Notes under the pieces: model-generated
Seen by the model: only the letters and a program-made list of their open reading frames with translations
What the model was told of the DNA's origin: nothing
The model's database searches: none
Translations under genes and position numbers: made by a program
NCBI GenBank assembly: GCA_965217175.1
Contig: OZ244251.1
Span: 1,116,001 to 1,180,000, forward strand
Length of the DNA stretch: 64,000 nt
Source of the DNA: Bin87 sp965217175
Lineage (GTDB): Bacteria; Chloroflexota; Dehalococcoidia; Lucifugimonadales; UBA3495
Direction: 5' to 3'
In this document: positions 25,190 to 34,512 of the stretch, piece by piece
How positions within the stretch are numbered: the stretch's first letter is position 1
Layout of the letters: each line of letters opens with the position of its first letter

Positions 25190-26463
25190 ATCAATCCGGG
25201 TTCAAATCGGTTAGCGGTTCTGGAGCCGGTAGTCTCGAGGTGTTGCGGTTCGGTTCCCGGGGCGGTGTGGACCCATCCCTTCGACAACGCGAAACCGAAT
25301 ACAGTGAACCACACCAAAAGGATGATACCAGCAACCGTGCCCCACGACTCGAAGGCCAGCGTCGAAATCAGCAACACCGCCAGGCTGACTGCGGCGGTAA
25401 CGGCTCCCGTCGAAATTATCAGATTCTTTTTCGAGTCATACGAATGGTACGCGGTACGCAGTTGAACAATTCCGATGCAAAGCAGGCTCAGGCCAGCGGC
25501 GGCCAACAGGGTACAATCGATGCCCGACGGTATGGGACGGTAGGCCGAGATTTCGCGCCACAAGCAATATGCGGCCACCATCAAGGATGCGCCGGCGCCA
25601 GCCCACATGACTCCACCAACGCCATGTAGCGCCCGGCTCACCGCCAGGTTTTCGGCTGGATCGGGCGAGACGCTGCGGACGATTACCGACAGAACGACCG
25701 TGATGACGACGAGGAACATGGAGATTCCGCCGATCTTTTGGAACGGTGAGGTTTCCGACTGAGAGGTTTCGGTTGGAAATCGACTGGCGTCGGCAGCGTC
25801 ATCTGCGTCGCCCAGGGACTTCCAGGCAATCAATACCACACCGGTCAGAATCAACCAGATGGGAACAGCCGATCCAATCAGCGGGAACAATACCAGAAGG
25901 GTGGCCTCCCGCAAGGGCCACGGCTGATGTAAGAAAAGGAACAATCCATTGGCAACAGACATGTGGACCATGACAACCAGAGCAACGCTGACCATGGCGG
26001 TCGTTTTGAGGCCGCCGCCGAGTCGCCGCTGTAACGGGATCAGGGCGGCAATAGCCAAGCCATAGCAGGCGTGCTTCAACATGGGCAACGCCATTACGTA
26101 AAGGATAATTGGGGACTCCAGGAAACGCAGAGCCAGGCCAGAGATCTGCCGATCCTGCACCACCTGGTTGATCGCCCATTGGGAGCCCACCGCCAGCAAC
26201 GATATTACGGCGCCGGCGATCAATAACGCTGGGACGAGGTTGGACTCGGTTGATGTGGAGAATCTGGCAGCCAATATCCGGCGCAGCAGGATCGCTCCGG
26301 CGATAAGGGCCACGGCCGCAACCACGAAAATCAGGGGCAAATTGGCGCTCAGCAACCACGGATAGAACCCGCCACGTATGATAAGCAGGCGCGCGACGCT
26401 TGGATAAACTGAGAATATTCCGGAAACTAAGAACAGCAGTCCGCATGCGCGCGCAGCGGTCAC
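25186..26463 (-). CDS. integral membrane protein, unknown function
   Basis: A 425-residue polytopic protein with roughly 11-12 hydrophobic segments split by a polar linker at about residues 218-242 (DADDAADASRFPTETSQSET). The first half starts MTAARACGLLFLVSGIFS and ends WLILTGVVLIAWKSLG, both resembling the 223-residue neighbour. The whole may therefore be a doubled version of that protein. A GTG at 26463 is the start. No family recognised; the neighbours upstream are MFS carriers. Confidence 0.6.
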   Translation of the reverse strand: MTAARACGLLFLVSGIFSVYPSVARLLIIRGGFYPWLLSANLPLIFVVAAVALIAGAILLRRILAARFSTSTESNLVPALLIAGAVISLLAVGSQWAINQVVQDRQISGLALRFLESPIILYVMALPMLKHACYGLAIAALIPLQRRLGGGLKTTAMVSVALVVMVHMSVANGLFLFLHQPWPLREATLLVLFPLIGSAVPIWLILTGVVLIAWKSLGDADDAADASRFPTETSQSETSPFQKIGGISMFLVVITVVLSVIVRSVSPDPAENLAVSRALHGVGGVMWAGAGASLMVAAYCLWREISAYRPIPSGIDCTLLAAAGLSLLCIGIVQLRTAYHSYDSKKNLIISTGAVTAAVSLAVLLISTLAFESWGTVAGIILLVWFTVFGFALSKGWVHTAPGTEPQHLETTGSRTANRFEPGLI

Positions 26464-26515
26464 GGCGCTTCAGTCATTGGATCAGGTAGACCATGGGACC
26501 AAATCGGCCTTTCGA

Positions 26516-27838
26516 TCAGGCCGGTACGGCCACAGCTTCCGGCGCGCGTGGGTTGCCGGGAATCATCAGCGAGGCCAGCAAGCCCACAAAGTAAATGGCC
26601 GCTGAGATGAAGAATCCATATTGCCAACCCAGCCATTCCAGCGGGCCGAAGATCACCAGGGCGGCCACGGCTCCAAAGAGCACGTTGTTGCCCCACATCA
26701 GCCCCAGGAAGCTGGACTCCAGCCCATACTGCGCGGCAACGTCGGCGGCGGCTGCGGACGTGAGGTTGATGACGGTGAAATGCTGCAGGCCGTACAGCGC
26801 GATACATACGGTCAGCCAGATGGAATAACCCTGACCGGTCAGGGGAATGGCCAGCGTCAGCGCAGTGGTAAAGGCCATCAGGAACACGATCAGGGGCTTG
26901 CGACCCACCCGATCCGACAGCGCTCCGATGAGTGGGCCGGTTACGATGGCCGGTCCCACCACCAGCGCCAGGTGTACCGCCGCCACGAATGAGTTGACTC
27001 CCAGAGCCTGGGTCATGTACAGGGGTACCAGGAACAGCAGCGAACCGTCGGCCATGCCCCGCACCGCCGACACCGCGAATATGGCCCACATTCCAGTGCC
27101 CCGGAACGCTACCCTGGTGCCCTGCACCTGCGCCCGGATTCGTTGCGCCAGGTCCAGGTTGATGGGCGGGGCGTTGCCGACGTGGCGCAGCAGTCCATAG
27201 ATGATAAAGGCGGCAAACAGCATGACGGGTGCGCTGCACCCCAGTATCCAGCGCCAGCCGATGGGTTCCCAAGCGAGTTCCCGGCCGATGACGATTCCGT
27301 CGGTGGCCTCCCACTGCAGGGCTCCCAGCAGTAATATGCCGGCGGCCATTGGGCCCAGGACATCCCCGACTCCGCCGGTGGCGCGGTGCATTGAGATGAA
27401 CAATCCCCGTCGGGTGGGAAACCGCTGGGCTAACAATCCCAGCGCGGGCGGATGCCACAGCGCGGCGCCCGATGATGCCAGCGCCAGCGCCATCAGAATC
27501 AGCGCGTATGAAGGCGACCAGGCCATCAACAGCAACCCTACTCCGCTGAGGAAGGCGCTGGCGGACAGCACCCAGGCCACTCGATGATGGAACAGATCGG
27601 AAAGGAATCCACCGGATACGCTGGTGATGCCGGCGAAGGCCGAACGCACGGCGACGATGGCCCCCACCTGCAGGCTGGTCAATTCCAGGTCAAGGGCGAT
27701 TTGCGTGGTGAGCAGCGGGATGGTGTTGGAAAATAGATGCTCGAAACCGTGGGCAGTGATGATGGTGGTGGCCATCACACCGTTTTTGGTGCGGCGGGTT
27801 GCTGTTTCCGGCGCCGCTGGAGCCGTTGCCTGTACCAT
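26516..27838 (-). CDS. MFS transporter, paralogue 2 of a tandem pair
   Basis: A 440-residue 12-TM carrier. Its segments GFEHLFSNTIPLLTTQIA, GAIVAVRSAFAGITSVSGG, LWHPPALGLLAQRFPTRRGL and MHRATGGVGDVLGP are typical of the fosmidomycin-resistance-like branch. The cytoplasmic motif GALSDRVGRKPLIVF is present. It is very similar along its whole length to the product of the adjacent upstream gene at 27863-29209; the two are separated by 24 bases, so this is a tandem duplication in one transcript. Substrate unknown. Confidence 0.85.
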   Translation of the reverse strand: MVQATAPAAPETATRRTKNGVMATTIITAHGFEHLFSNTIPLLTTQIALDLELTSLQVGAIVAVRSAFAGITSVSGGFLSDLFHHRVAWVLSASAFLSGVGLLLMAWSPSYALILMALALASSGAALWHPPALGLLAQRFPTRRGLFISMHRATGGVGDVLGPMAAGILLLGALQWEATDGIVIGRELAWEPIGWRWILGCSAPVMLFAAFIIYGLLRHVGNAPPINLDLAQRIRAQVQGTRVAFRGTGMWAIFAVSAVRGMADGSLLFLVPLYMTQALGVNSFVAAVHLALVVGPAIVTGPLIGALSDRVGRKPLIVFLMAFTTALTLAIPLTGQGYSIWLTVCIALYGLQHFTVINLTSAAAADVAAQYGLESSFLGLMWGNNVLFGAVAALVIFGPLEWLGWQYGFFISAAIYFVGLLASLMIPGNPRAPEAVAVPA

Positions 27839-27862
27839 GGCTGAGCCTGGAATCTCTGGCCG

Positions 27863-29209
27863 CTATGCGGGTACCGCCACCGCCTCGGGGGCGGGCGGCT
27901 TGCCGGGGATCAACAGCGAGACCAGGAAGCCCGCGAAGTAGATTCCGGCGGCGATGAAGAAACCGTATTGCCAGTCGAACCATTCCACCGGGCCGAAAAT
28001 CATGATGGCAGCGATAGCGCCGAACAGGGTGTTGTTGCCCCACATCAGGCCCAGGAAGCTGGATTCCAGCCGACGGCCGGCGGCGATGTCGGCGGCGGCG
28101 GCCTGAGTGAGATTGTTGACGGAGAAGTTGAGCGTTCCGTAGATCGCTACGAAGATGGTGATCCAGTAGCTATATCCGTTGCTGCCGCTCAGGATAATGG
28201 CCACAGTCAGGACCGTCGTAACGGCCATGATGAAAATGATCAGGGGACGGCGGCCAATGCGATCCGACAGCGCTCCAATCAAGGGGCCGAAGAGGATACC
28301 CGGCAACACCATCAGCATCACGTGGACGGCGGCCTGAAACTCCTTGAGTCCCAATTCCTGCATCAAATACAGGGGCACCAGGAACACCAGCGACCGGTCG
28401 GCCATGCCGCGCACTGCCGAAACGGTGAAAATGGCCCACATTCCAGTGCCACGGAAAGCGGCCTTCATGCCGGCCCAGTTGGTCCGGATGCGCTGGCCAA
28501 CATCCACCTCGGTGGGACGCTCACTGCCGGCATTGCGGAGCAGGAAGTAAATTGCGACGGTGGCAATAAACATCACCGGCGTACTGAATCCCAGGATATA
28601 ACGCCAGTCGATCTTGCCCCACGGCAGTGCCCAGGATACTTCTACCGAGCCCTCGGCAGCCCCGCCGCTCCAGGTGATGGCGCCGAGCACCAGCGCTCCG
28701 GCCGCCAGCGGGCCGATCACGTCGCCGATGCTTCCGGTGGAACGGTGCATGGAGATGAACAGGCCGCGACGATCGGGGAACCGGCGGGCCAGCAGCCCCA
28801 ACGCGGGCGGATGCCACAGGGCGCTTCCCATCGAACCCAACGCCAACGCGCACAGGATCAATGCGTAGGACGGGGCGATGGACATCAGCAGGTATCCCAA
28901 ACCGATCATGAAGGTGCTGATGGACAGGACCCAAGCCACCCGGTGGTGGAAAATGTCAACCAGGAACCCGCCGGAGGTGCTGGTAAGCCCCCCGAAGATG
29001 GATCGCACGGCGACGACCACACCCACTTGCAGCGCTCCCAGTCCCAGTTCGGTTGAAATCGCCAGGATCAGCACGGGGATGCTGTGGGCATACAGGTGCT
29101 CGAAGGCGTGGGCTCCGATGACCGTGGTTGCCATCACGGAGCCTTTGGTGCGTGGTTGAGATTCCTGTGCGCCGGTATCAGTAGGACTGACCCCTGCCGC
29201 CTGTGCCAT
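27863..29209 (-). CDS. MFS transporter, paralogue 1 of a tandem pair
   Basis: A 448-residue 12-TM carrier of the same branch as the next gene. It shares HAFEHLYAHSIPVLIL, LWHPPALGLLARRFPDRRGL, MHRSTGSIGDVIGP, GTGMWAIFTVSAVRGMAD and GALSDRIGRRPLIIF, and the nearly identical C-terminus LIPGKPPAPEAVAVPA. A Shine-Dalgarno (GAGGAGAG) lies upstream of the ATG at 29209. Possible roles include efflux or uptake of a small anion; the sequence does not say. Confidence 0.87.
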   Translation of the reverse strand: MAQAAGVSPTDTGAQESQPRTKGSVMATTVIGAHAFEHLYAHSIPVLILAISTELGLGALQVGVVVAVRSIFGGLTSTSGGFLVDIFHHRVAWVLSISTFMIGLGYLLMSIAPSYALILCALALGSMGSALWHPPALGLLARRFPDRRGLFISMHRSTGSIGDVIGPLAAGALVLGAITWSGGAAEGSVEVSWALPWGKIDWRYILGFSTPVMFIATVAIYFLLRNAGSERPTEVDVGQRIRTNWAGMKAAFRGTGMWAIFTVSAVRGMADRSLVFLVPLYLMQELGLKEFQAAVHVMLMVLPGILFGPLIGALSDRIGRRPLIIFIMAVTTVLTVAIILSGSNGYSYWITIFVAIYGTLNFSVNNLTQAAAADIAAGRRLESSFLGLMWGNNTLFGAIAAIMIFGPVEWFDWQYGFFIAAGIYFAGFLVSLLIPGKPPAPEAVAVPA

Positions 29210-29341
29210 CGGGTGCTCTCCTCAAAATCGCCGTGGTGGAAGTGTGGCCATCCACAGTTAGCGGAACGCCGCGTTTACCGATGGGCCGCATTATACACGA
29301 CGTTGCAACGGCGGACGGGAAGCGTTAGCGATGGCGGAAGG

Positions 29342-30355
29342 CTAGAATTCGTAGAACATCTGCTGCAGCTCGGCGCGGTCGGTGGTCACAGTCAGGCCCA
29401 GCATGAGCAGGAGGCGGGCTTTCTGCGGCATCAGGTTGTCGGAGACAATGAACCCCTGTTCCTCTTTGCGCGGCGTCATCACCACGCGGCCGGCGCTGGA
29501 ACGGCTGGCCAGCACCACCGGCATCCCGTCGGACACGGCTCTCTCGGCGGCGTCGATGACTGCCGGCGGGAACGTGCCGGCGCCGAATCCGGCCAGCACC
29601 AGGCCTGCCGAACCGTGGGCTCTTACGGCGTCGATCAGCATCCCGTCGGCGCCGGCGTAGGCGTACACAATGTCCACCCGAGGCAGGTCGGCACGCCCAT
29701 CCACCGCGAACGGGGTATCGGTGGTGTGCCTGCGGACGGGTCGCCGGTAGAAAACAACGCGGTGGTCGGAATCGGCATAGCCCAGGAAACCCAGCTCATT
29801 GGGCTTGAACGTCTCCACTCTCAGGGTGTTGGTCTTGTACACCTCACGTGCGCAGTGTATCTCGTTGTTCAACACCGTCAGCACACCCATGCCGGTTGAT
29901 TCGGCTGTGGCGGCGATACGCACGGCGTCCAGCAGGTTCAGGTCGGCGTCGGTGCTGATGGAAGTGGGTGGTCGCATGGCGCCGGTTATCACAACGGGTC
30001 GGTCGGTTTTGACGGTCAGGTGCAGGAAGTAGGCGGTTTCTTCCAGGGTGGCGGTACCGTGGGTGATTACGATGCCGGCGGTATCGGGTTCGTCGCGTAC
30101 GATGGCATGAATCCGCTCGGCCAGGGCGATCCAGTTGGCCGGGCCGATGGCGGTGCTGCCCACGCTGACCATGTCCTCGGCGATGACGTTGAAGTTATCG
30201 CCGATCTCGGGAACACGGGCCAGGTTTTGTTCGATGGTCAGATGGTCGCCGATTTCCGGATAGCGGGTGTAGTCCATGCGGTCGGGACCCACACCGGCGA
30301 TGCTCCCGCCGGTGGCGATGATGTGGACGGTGGGAGCGTTACTGCTGATGGTCAC
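29342..30355 (-). CDS. asparaginase/glutaminase-fold protein lacking the catalytic Asp
   Basis: A 337-residue protein of the bacterial L-asparaginase fold. The N-terminal nucleophile loop is intact (IIATGGSIAG, Thr15), as are RPVVITGAMRPPT and AREVYKTNT (Lys174, the usual catalytic Lys). The second active-site block reads THGTATLEET, so the Asp that follows the catalytic Thr in classical enzymes (THGTDT) is Ala102. The upstream SQD triad of the substrate pocket is STA (Ser67-Ala69). Altered substrate specificity or loss of amidase activity is likely. It has no signal peptide, and its closest functional assignment is uncertain. Confidence 0.85.
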   Translation of the reverse strand: MTISSNAPTVHIIATGGSIAGVGPDRMDYTRYPEIGDHLTIEQNLARVPEIGDNFNVIAEDMVSVGSTAIGPANWIALAERIHAIVRDEPDTAGIVITHGTATLEETAYFLHLTVKTDRPVVITGAMRPPTSISTDADLNLLDAVRIAATAESTGMGVLTVLNNEIHCAREVYKTNTLRVETFKPNELGFLGYADSDHRVVFYRRPVRRHTTDTPFAVDGRADLPRVDIVYAYAGADGMLIDAVRAHGSAGLVLAGFGAGTFPPAVIDAAERAVSDGMPVVLASRSSAGRVVMTPRKEEQGFIVSDNLMPQKARLLLMLGLTVTTDRAELQQMFYEF

Positions 30356-30439
30356 GGGTGAGCCTCCGGTGCGTTCCGAGGCTTACGTCGTTTGTCGACG
30401 TGGAACGACGCCACATTATAGCAACGCCGGTATGCTAGG

Positions 30440-31192
30440 ATGCCTTTGATGCGCGCCCTGATAGTATCCGACATCCACTCCAACCTGGAGGCGTTCGAAG
30501 CGGTATTGGCCGACGCGGAACGGCAGGGCGGTTTTGACGTCGTGTGGTTCCTGGGGGATCTGGTGGGTTACAACGCCGACCCGTCGGCGTGCATCTCGCT
30601 GCTGCGCGAGCTGCCCGGCGTGGCCATCGCGGGTAATCACGACCACGCGGTCGTGGGCAAACTGAATCCCGACCTCTTCAACGGCGCGGCGCGGGAGGCC
30701 GCATTGTGGACCACCGACAAATTGTCATCTGAAGAGTTGGAATATCTGTCGGGTCTGCCGGAGGTAGTGCAGGAGGGGACGTTCACGTTGGTGCACGGTA
30801 GTCTGCGCGACCCGGTGATGGAATATCTGCTGAATCCCGACGCGGCGATGGCCACATTTGCCCTGCTGGAAACACAGTTTTGCCTGGTGGGGCACTCGCA
30901 CTATCCCCTGGTGTGGACGGAAACCGGAGACCGGCCCGTTGGTGCGTTGCTGGACCCGGACAACCTGCCAGCATTCGAACCGGATCAGCGGTTGATCTTG
31001 AATCCGGGCAGTGTGGGGCAACCACGGGACGGCGACTGGCGAGCGTCGTACCTGCTCTACGATGACGCGGTGAGCCCGCTGGGAATGCTGGAGTACAGGC
31101 GCGTGGAGTATGACGTCGCGAAGGCACAGGCCAGGATACGGGAGGCGGGACTGCCGGAATCGCTGGCTGCGCGGTTGTCGGACGGGCGGTAG
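30440..31192 (+). CDS. metallophosphoesterase (YfcE/MJ0936-like)
   Basis: A calcineurin-like phosphoesterase of 250 residues (ATG at 30440 or 30449). The motifs in order are VSDIHSNLEAF, FLGDLVGYNADP, GNHDHAV, HGSLRD and GHSHYPLVW, the complete dimetal set. NPGSVGQPRDGDWRASYLL is typical of the YfcE-like group that hydrolyses phosphodiesters or diadenosine polyphosphates. It is divergent from the asparaginase-like gene and is followed by the tRNA pair. Confidence 0.9.
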   Translation: MPLMRALIVSDIHSNLEAFEAVLADAERQGGFDVVWFLGDLVGYNADPSACISLLRELPGVAIAGNHDHAVVGKLNPDLFNGAAREAALWTTDKLSSEELEYLSGLPEVVQEGTFTLVHGSLRDPVMEYLLNPDAAMATFALLETQFCLVGHSHYPLVWTETGDRPVGALLDPDNLPAFEPDQRLILNPGSVGQPRDGDWRASYLLYDDAVSPLGMLEYRRVEYDVAKAQARIREAGLPESLAARLSDGR

Positions 31193-31282
31193 CCGGAGAG
31201 GCTTGCAACCTGGCGCCGGCGGGAAGGCGATTCGCCGGGCGGTTAATCCGGTGATTCGCGGTTGTGTCGGCGGGCGTAATTC

Positions 31283-31311
31283 TTGACACCAATATGAGTC
31301 ATTGGTAGCCT
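31283..31311 (+). promoter_or_regulatory. candidate tRNA promoter with palindrome in the spacer
   Basis: TTGACA at 31283-31288 is followed after 17 bases by TAGCCT at 31306-31311, about 30 bases before tRNA-Lys. The spacer holds ACCAATATGAGTCATTGGT, an inverted repeat of 6-bp arms. The -10 match is weak. Confidence 0.35.
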
Positions 31312-31341
31312 TACTATGCGTATTTGCGCGGTTGACGGGAT

Positions 31342-31417
31342 GGCCCGCTAGCTCAACTGGCAGAGCAGCTGACTCTTAATCAGCAGGTTCTCGGTTCGAC
31401 CCCGAGGCGGGTCACCA
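31342..31417 (+). tRNA. tRNA-Lys (CTT anticodon)
   Basis: A cloverleaf of 76 bases including an encoded CCA end. The acceptor GGCCCGC pairs with GCGGGTC. The D arm is GCTCAACTGGCAGAGC, the anticodon arm is GCTGA-CTCTTAA-TCAGC with CTT at 34-36, and the T arm contains GGTTCGACC. It reads lysine AAG codons. It is followed 31 bases later by tRNA-Leu. Confidence 0.95.
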
Positions 31418-31448
31418 ACCCAAACGATTGGCGGTACGCGTGGCTTCC

Positions 31449-31533
31449 GGGGGAGTGTCGGAATTGGTAGACGAGCATGACTTAGGATCATGTGCCTTCG
31501 GGCGTGTGAGTTCGAGTCTCACCTTCCCCACCA
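31449..31533 (+). tRNA. tRNA-Leu (TAG anticodon)
   Basis: A class II tRNA of 85 bases with encoded CCA. The acceptor GGGGGAG pairs with CTTCCCC. The anticodon arm is CATGA-CTTAGGA-TCATG with TAG at 34-36. The variable arm is TGTGCCTTCGGGCGT, and the T arm contains GAGTTCGAGTC. It reads CUN leucine codons. Confidence 0.95.
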
Positions 31534-31953
31534 CCTAACCATTTCAACACCGTTTCGTGCGGGGCAATGGTTTGAATCGACGCCGCTGACCAGGCTATCG
31601 CCACAATCCTCGGATAGGCGCGCGGCGTATGCGCCGCGGGTGTTCTGGGATTTCGGCCGGGGCGCCAACCGCCCGCGTCGGCGTGTATACCCGGACGTGT
31701 CTATGTCCTCACACGGGCCACCTCAGGTATTTGCAGCGTACGTTCTCTCGTCCGGTGCGATCGCGACCCAATGCCCTCCACACCAACTCAGGGAAGATCG
31801 TGTCCCCACGCTTCGACCAGCGACCGAAGGCCCGTTCAAGACACAAAGAGCCGGCCAATTCGTGATATTTTGTGGCTGCAGTTCCAATGGGCGCTGTGTC
31901 AGGACCGTGTGAGATGGGCCGAAATTTGTCGAAAGATATAGGGTGGTGGGTGT
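31534..31953. other. non-coding gap after the tRNA pair
   Basis: There are 420 bases without a supportable gene; open frames here start inside the tRNA or lack family features. A short palindrome CGCGGCGTATGCGCCGCG lies near 31620. A purine-rich stretch (AGGGTGGTGGGTGT) precedes the hydrolase start. Confidence 0.5.
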
Positions 31954-32760
31954 ATGCCGATACTGGACGTTAGTGGTTCGCAGTTTCATTACCACGTGGA
32001 TGACTTTTCCGATCCCTGGCTGGAGCCGGCGCCGGTGTTGTTGCACCACGCCGCCGGGGGCAATCTGCACCGCTGGCGCGCCTGGGTACCGACCCTGGCC
32101 CGGCGCCATCCGGTGGTTCGCTTCGATATGAGAGGACACGCCGGCACGTCGCCCCCAGCGGGTTTGAGGTTCATTCTGCCGGAGTTGGCCGCCGACATCG
32201 CAAGGGTTCTGGATGGACTGGGCATCGACAAAGCGCACCTGGTGGGCGCTTCCGCAGGCGGGATCGTGAGCCTGCGTTTCGCCCACGATTTCCCGGAGCG
32301 TTTGCACAGCCTGACGTTGGTTGCCTCTACTCCCCGGCTGTCCCAGATGGGCGCCGATATGGACGCCGGAGCGTGGCGTAGGATTCTTGAAGGGGAGGGC
32401 ACGCGAGCCTGGCTGTTGTCGGACACCGCCAAGCGGTTCGGGCCGCAGGCCGGGCGTGAGGTGATCGAGTGGTATGCCGACGAAGGTGCGAAGACTCCGG
32501 CGCCGGTGGTGCTGGCCCTGCAAGGATGCCTGCTAGCGGAGGACCTGACGCCGCTGCTGACTGAGATCGATGTACCCACGCTGATACTGGCCGCATCGCA
32601 GGACGAGATTACGCCTTTAGACGTGCAGCAATTGATGGCTCGGCGGATGCCTGGCGCTACGTTGGAAGTCTTTCACGGAGTGGGGCACAACATGAAGGTT
32701 GAGATTCCCGAAATCCTGGCTGCAAGGACCCTGGATTTCATAGAACAGTTGCCGCTTTGA
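31954..32760 (+). CDS. alpha/beta hydrolase
   Basis: A 268-residue alpha/beta-hydrolase fold enzyme. The oxyanion region LLHHAAGGNLHRW, the nucleophile elbow GASAGG (Ser at about residue 103), the acid loop LAASQDEITP and the catalytic His in GVGHNMKVE complete a triad. The closest broad class is the 3-oxoadipate enol-lactonase-like group, acting on esters or lactones, but the substrate is not inferable. The ATG at 31954 gives the expected short N-terminal strand. Confidence 0.88.
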   Translation: MPILDVSGSQFHYHVDDFSDPWLEPAPVLLHHAAGGNLHRWRAWVPTLARRHPVVRFDMRGHAGTSPPAGLRFILPELAADIARVLDGLGIDKAHLVGASAGGIVSLRFAHDFPERLHSLTLVASTPRLSQMGADMDAGAWRRILEGEGTRAWLLSDTAKRFGPQAGREVIEWYADEGAKTPAPVVLALQGCLLAEDLTPLLTEIDVPTLILAASQDEITPLDVQQLMARRMPGATLEVFHGVGHNMKVEIPEILAARTLDFIEQLPL

Positions 32761-32960
32761 TTGGACGGCAGCTACGGAGAACCCCCCGGTTATGCTAGTG
32801 GTTGACATTGACGTGCATTGGGACGACGAAGCTCGCTGTTCAGATCGCCGTTTATTCGGTCGTAAGACGAACGCTTAATCCGCCGATTGAATCCGGAAGA
32901 ACCGAGGATAACCTTTTGCACGGACCTCGCCGAGGGTCGTGCCAGGAGCCATAGGACTCG

Positions 32961-34202
32961 ATGCGCCGAATCGACTACCGTTGGGTGATCTTAGCTACCG
33001 GGTTCGGAGTACTCTTTTTCAACGGTGGGTCGCGTTCCGCATTGGCGTTGATGCTGAAACCTATGGGGGACGACCTTACCTGGAGCCGCACTACCCTGTC
33101 CCTCAGCATCACTGTGTACATGTTGGTATCGGCCCTGGCCATGCCATTTGTCGGCAGGCTGGCAGACCGTTTCCAGCTCCGGTGGATCATGGGGACCGGA
33201 GTAGTGATCGGTGCGGTGGGCATCGGATTAATGAGCGTGATAACCGCCCCGTGGCATCTATTCGTGGTGTACGGGTTGGTCTTCGCGTTAGGCAACTCCG
33301 CAATCTCGAACCCCATTGTAAGCGTCATGATTGTGCGATGGTTTCCGGAACGCCGCGGTGTCGCCAACAGCACGGCTGTATCGGGAAACGCCATCGGTCA
33401 GTTGGTGATTGTCGGCTTGCTTGCCCAGTCGCTGGTGCAATTCGGGTGGCGAGTGTCCTACGCCGCGCTGGGGTTGGCCAACATGGCGATTCTCGCGCCC
33501 CTCGCGTTGGTCGCCGTGAGGTCTGCGCCGCCCATCCCAAGGGTGACCGGGGATTCGGCGGCCCGCGATCCGGTAACGGCGGCTGCGCCGGCGTTGGGGT
33601 ATCAGGGTTCGCTGCTGATGTCGCGACAACTGTGGCTCCTGACTGGTATCTATGCGATCTGCGGATTCCAGGACTATTTCGTAGCGACCCACGCCGTGGC
33701 GTTTGCCCTGGACTTGAACATAAGCACCCTGATAGCGGGTAACCTGCTCGCACTGATGGGGTTGATGGGTCTTTTGGGGGTGTTGGTTTCCGGGTTCCTG
33801 TCGGACGCCGTCGGGCCGGTGAAACCTACTTTGCTCTGCTTTGTCATGAGGATCGCGATTTTCGCATTGGTATTGGTGTCTCAGGCTAAATCCGTGGCAG
33901 TGGCCTTCGCTCTCCTTTACGGTTTCACCTTCCTGATGACCGCGCCGCTGACGGTGGTGTTTTCCGGCAACATTTTCGGATCGGCCAGGCTGGGCAGGAT
34001 TAGCGGCACTATATCGATGGTCCATCAAATCAGCGGCGGGTTGGGAGCGCTGGCGGGAGCGCTGGCGTTTGACATTTGGGGGGATTACGGCCGTGCATTC
34101 ATTCTAATGCTGGTGTTATCTGTGGTGGCTACAGTCTGGGTTCTCATGGTCCGCGACCGTACGGTGGGCAATCCTGGTCTGGGAGGCAGCGCCGCCCACT
34201 AA
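32961..34202 (+). CDS. MFS transporter, monocarboxylate/oxalate-type
   Basis: A 413-residue carrier starting MRRIDYRWVILATGFGVLFF, with the motif-A-like loop VGRLADRFQLRWIMG, VRWFPERRGVANS near residue 125 and VSGFLSDAVGPVKPT in the second half. It is related in type to the carrier at 130-1479 and probably moves an organic anion. The 200-base upstream gap holds a TTGACATTGACG stretch but no clear promoter pair. Confidence 0.85.
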   Translation: MRRIDYRWVILATGFGVLFFNGGSRSALALMLKPMGDDLTWSRTTLSLSITVYMLVSALAMPFVGRLADRFQLRWIMGTGVVIGAVGIGLMSVITAPWHLFVVYGLVFALGNSAISNPIVSVMIVRWFPERRGVANSTAVSGNAIGQLVIVGLLAQSLVQFGWRVSYAALGLANMAILAPLALVAVRSAPPIPRVTGDSAARDPVTAAAPALGYQGSLLMSRQLWLLTGIYAICGFQDYFVATHAVAFALDLNISTLIAGNLLALMGLMGLLGVLVSGFLSDAVGPVKPTLLCFVMRIAIFALVLVSQAKSVAVAFALLYGFTFLMTAPLTVVFSGNIFGSARLGRISGTISMVHQISGGLGALAGALAFDIWGDYGRAFILMLVLSVVATVWVLMVRDRTVGNPGLGGSAAH

Positions 34203-34512
34203 TCCTGACGCTCCTTACCAGGCCGGCCAGCTTTATTGCCAGTGATTTGTGACCGCATCAGTGCCATACAACCGGACGAATTCGCTACGGCGACGTGGGT
34301 TACGGCGCGACCCACGGCAGAGAGATATGCAGCGGTCGCGGATGCCTGGAGCGCCCATAGGCGGAATGTTGTGAGTTGATATGCAGGTTTCCACCGGATC
34401 AGGCGGAGATTCAATCCCTGGGGATGATTATCGAGTTGGCGTTTCCCGAAATTGGGTTCCCAGGCACATTCCCAAGAGAAGATCACGGGCAACGGAACGT
34501 CAGCGGCGCGTT
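34203..34512. other. non-coding gap downstream of MFS gene
   Basis: There are 310 bases with no convincing gene or terminator; the open frame on the minus strand (34199-34492) has no family features. The MITE copy B begins at its end. Confidence 0.45.

Noticed and set aside
31490..31912. 140-codon open frame after the tRNAs
   Set aside because: It starts inside tRNA-Leu and has no domain or composition expected of a protein.
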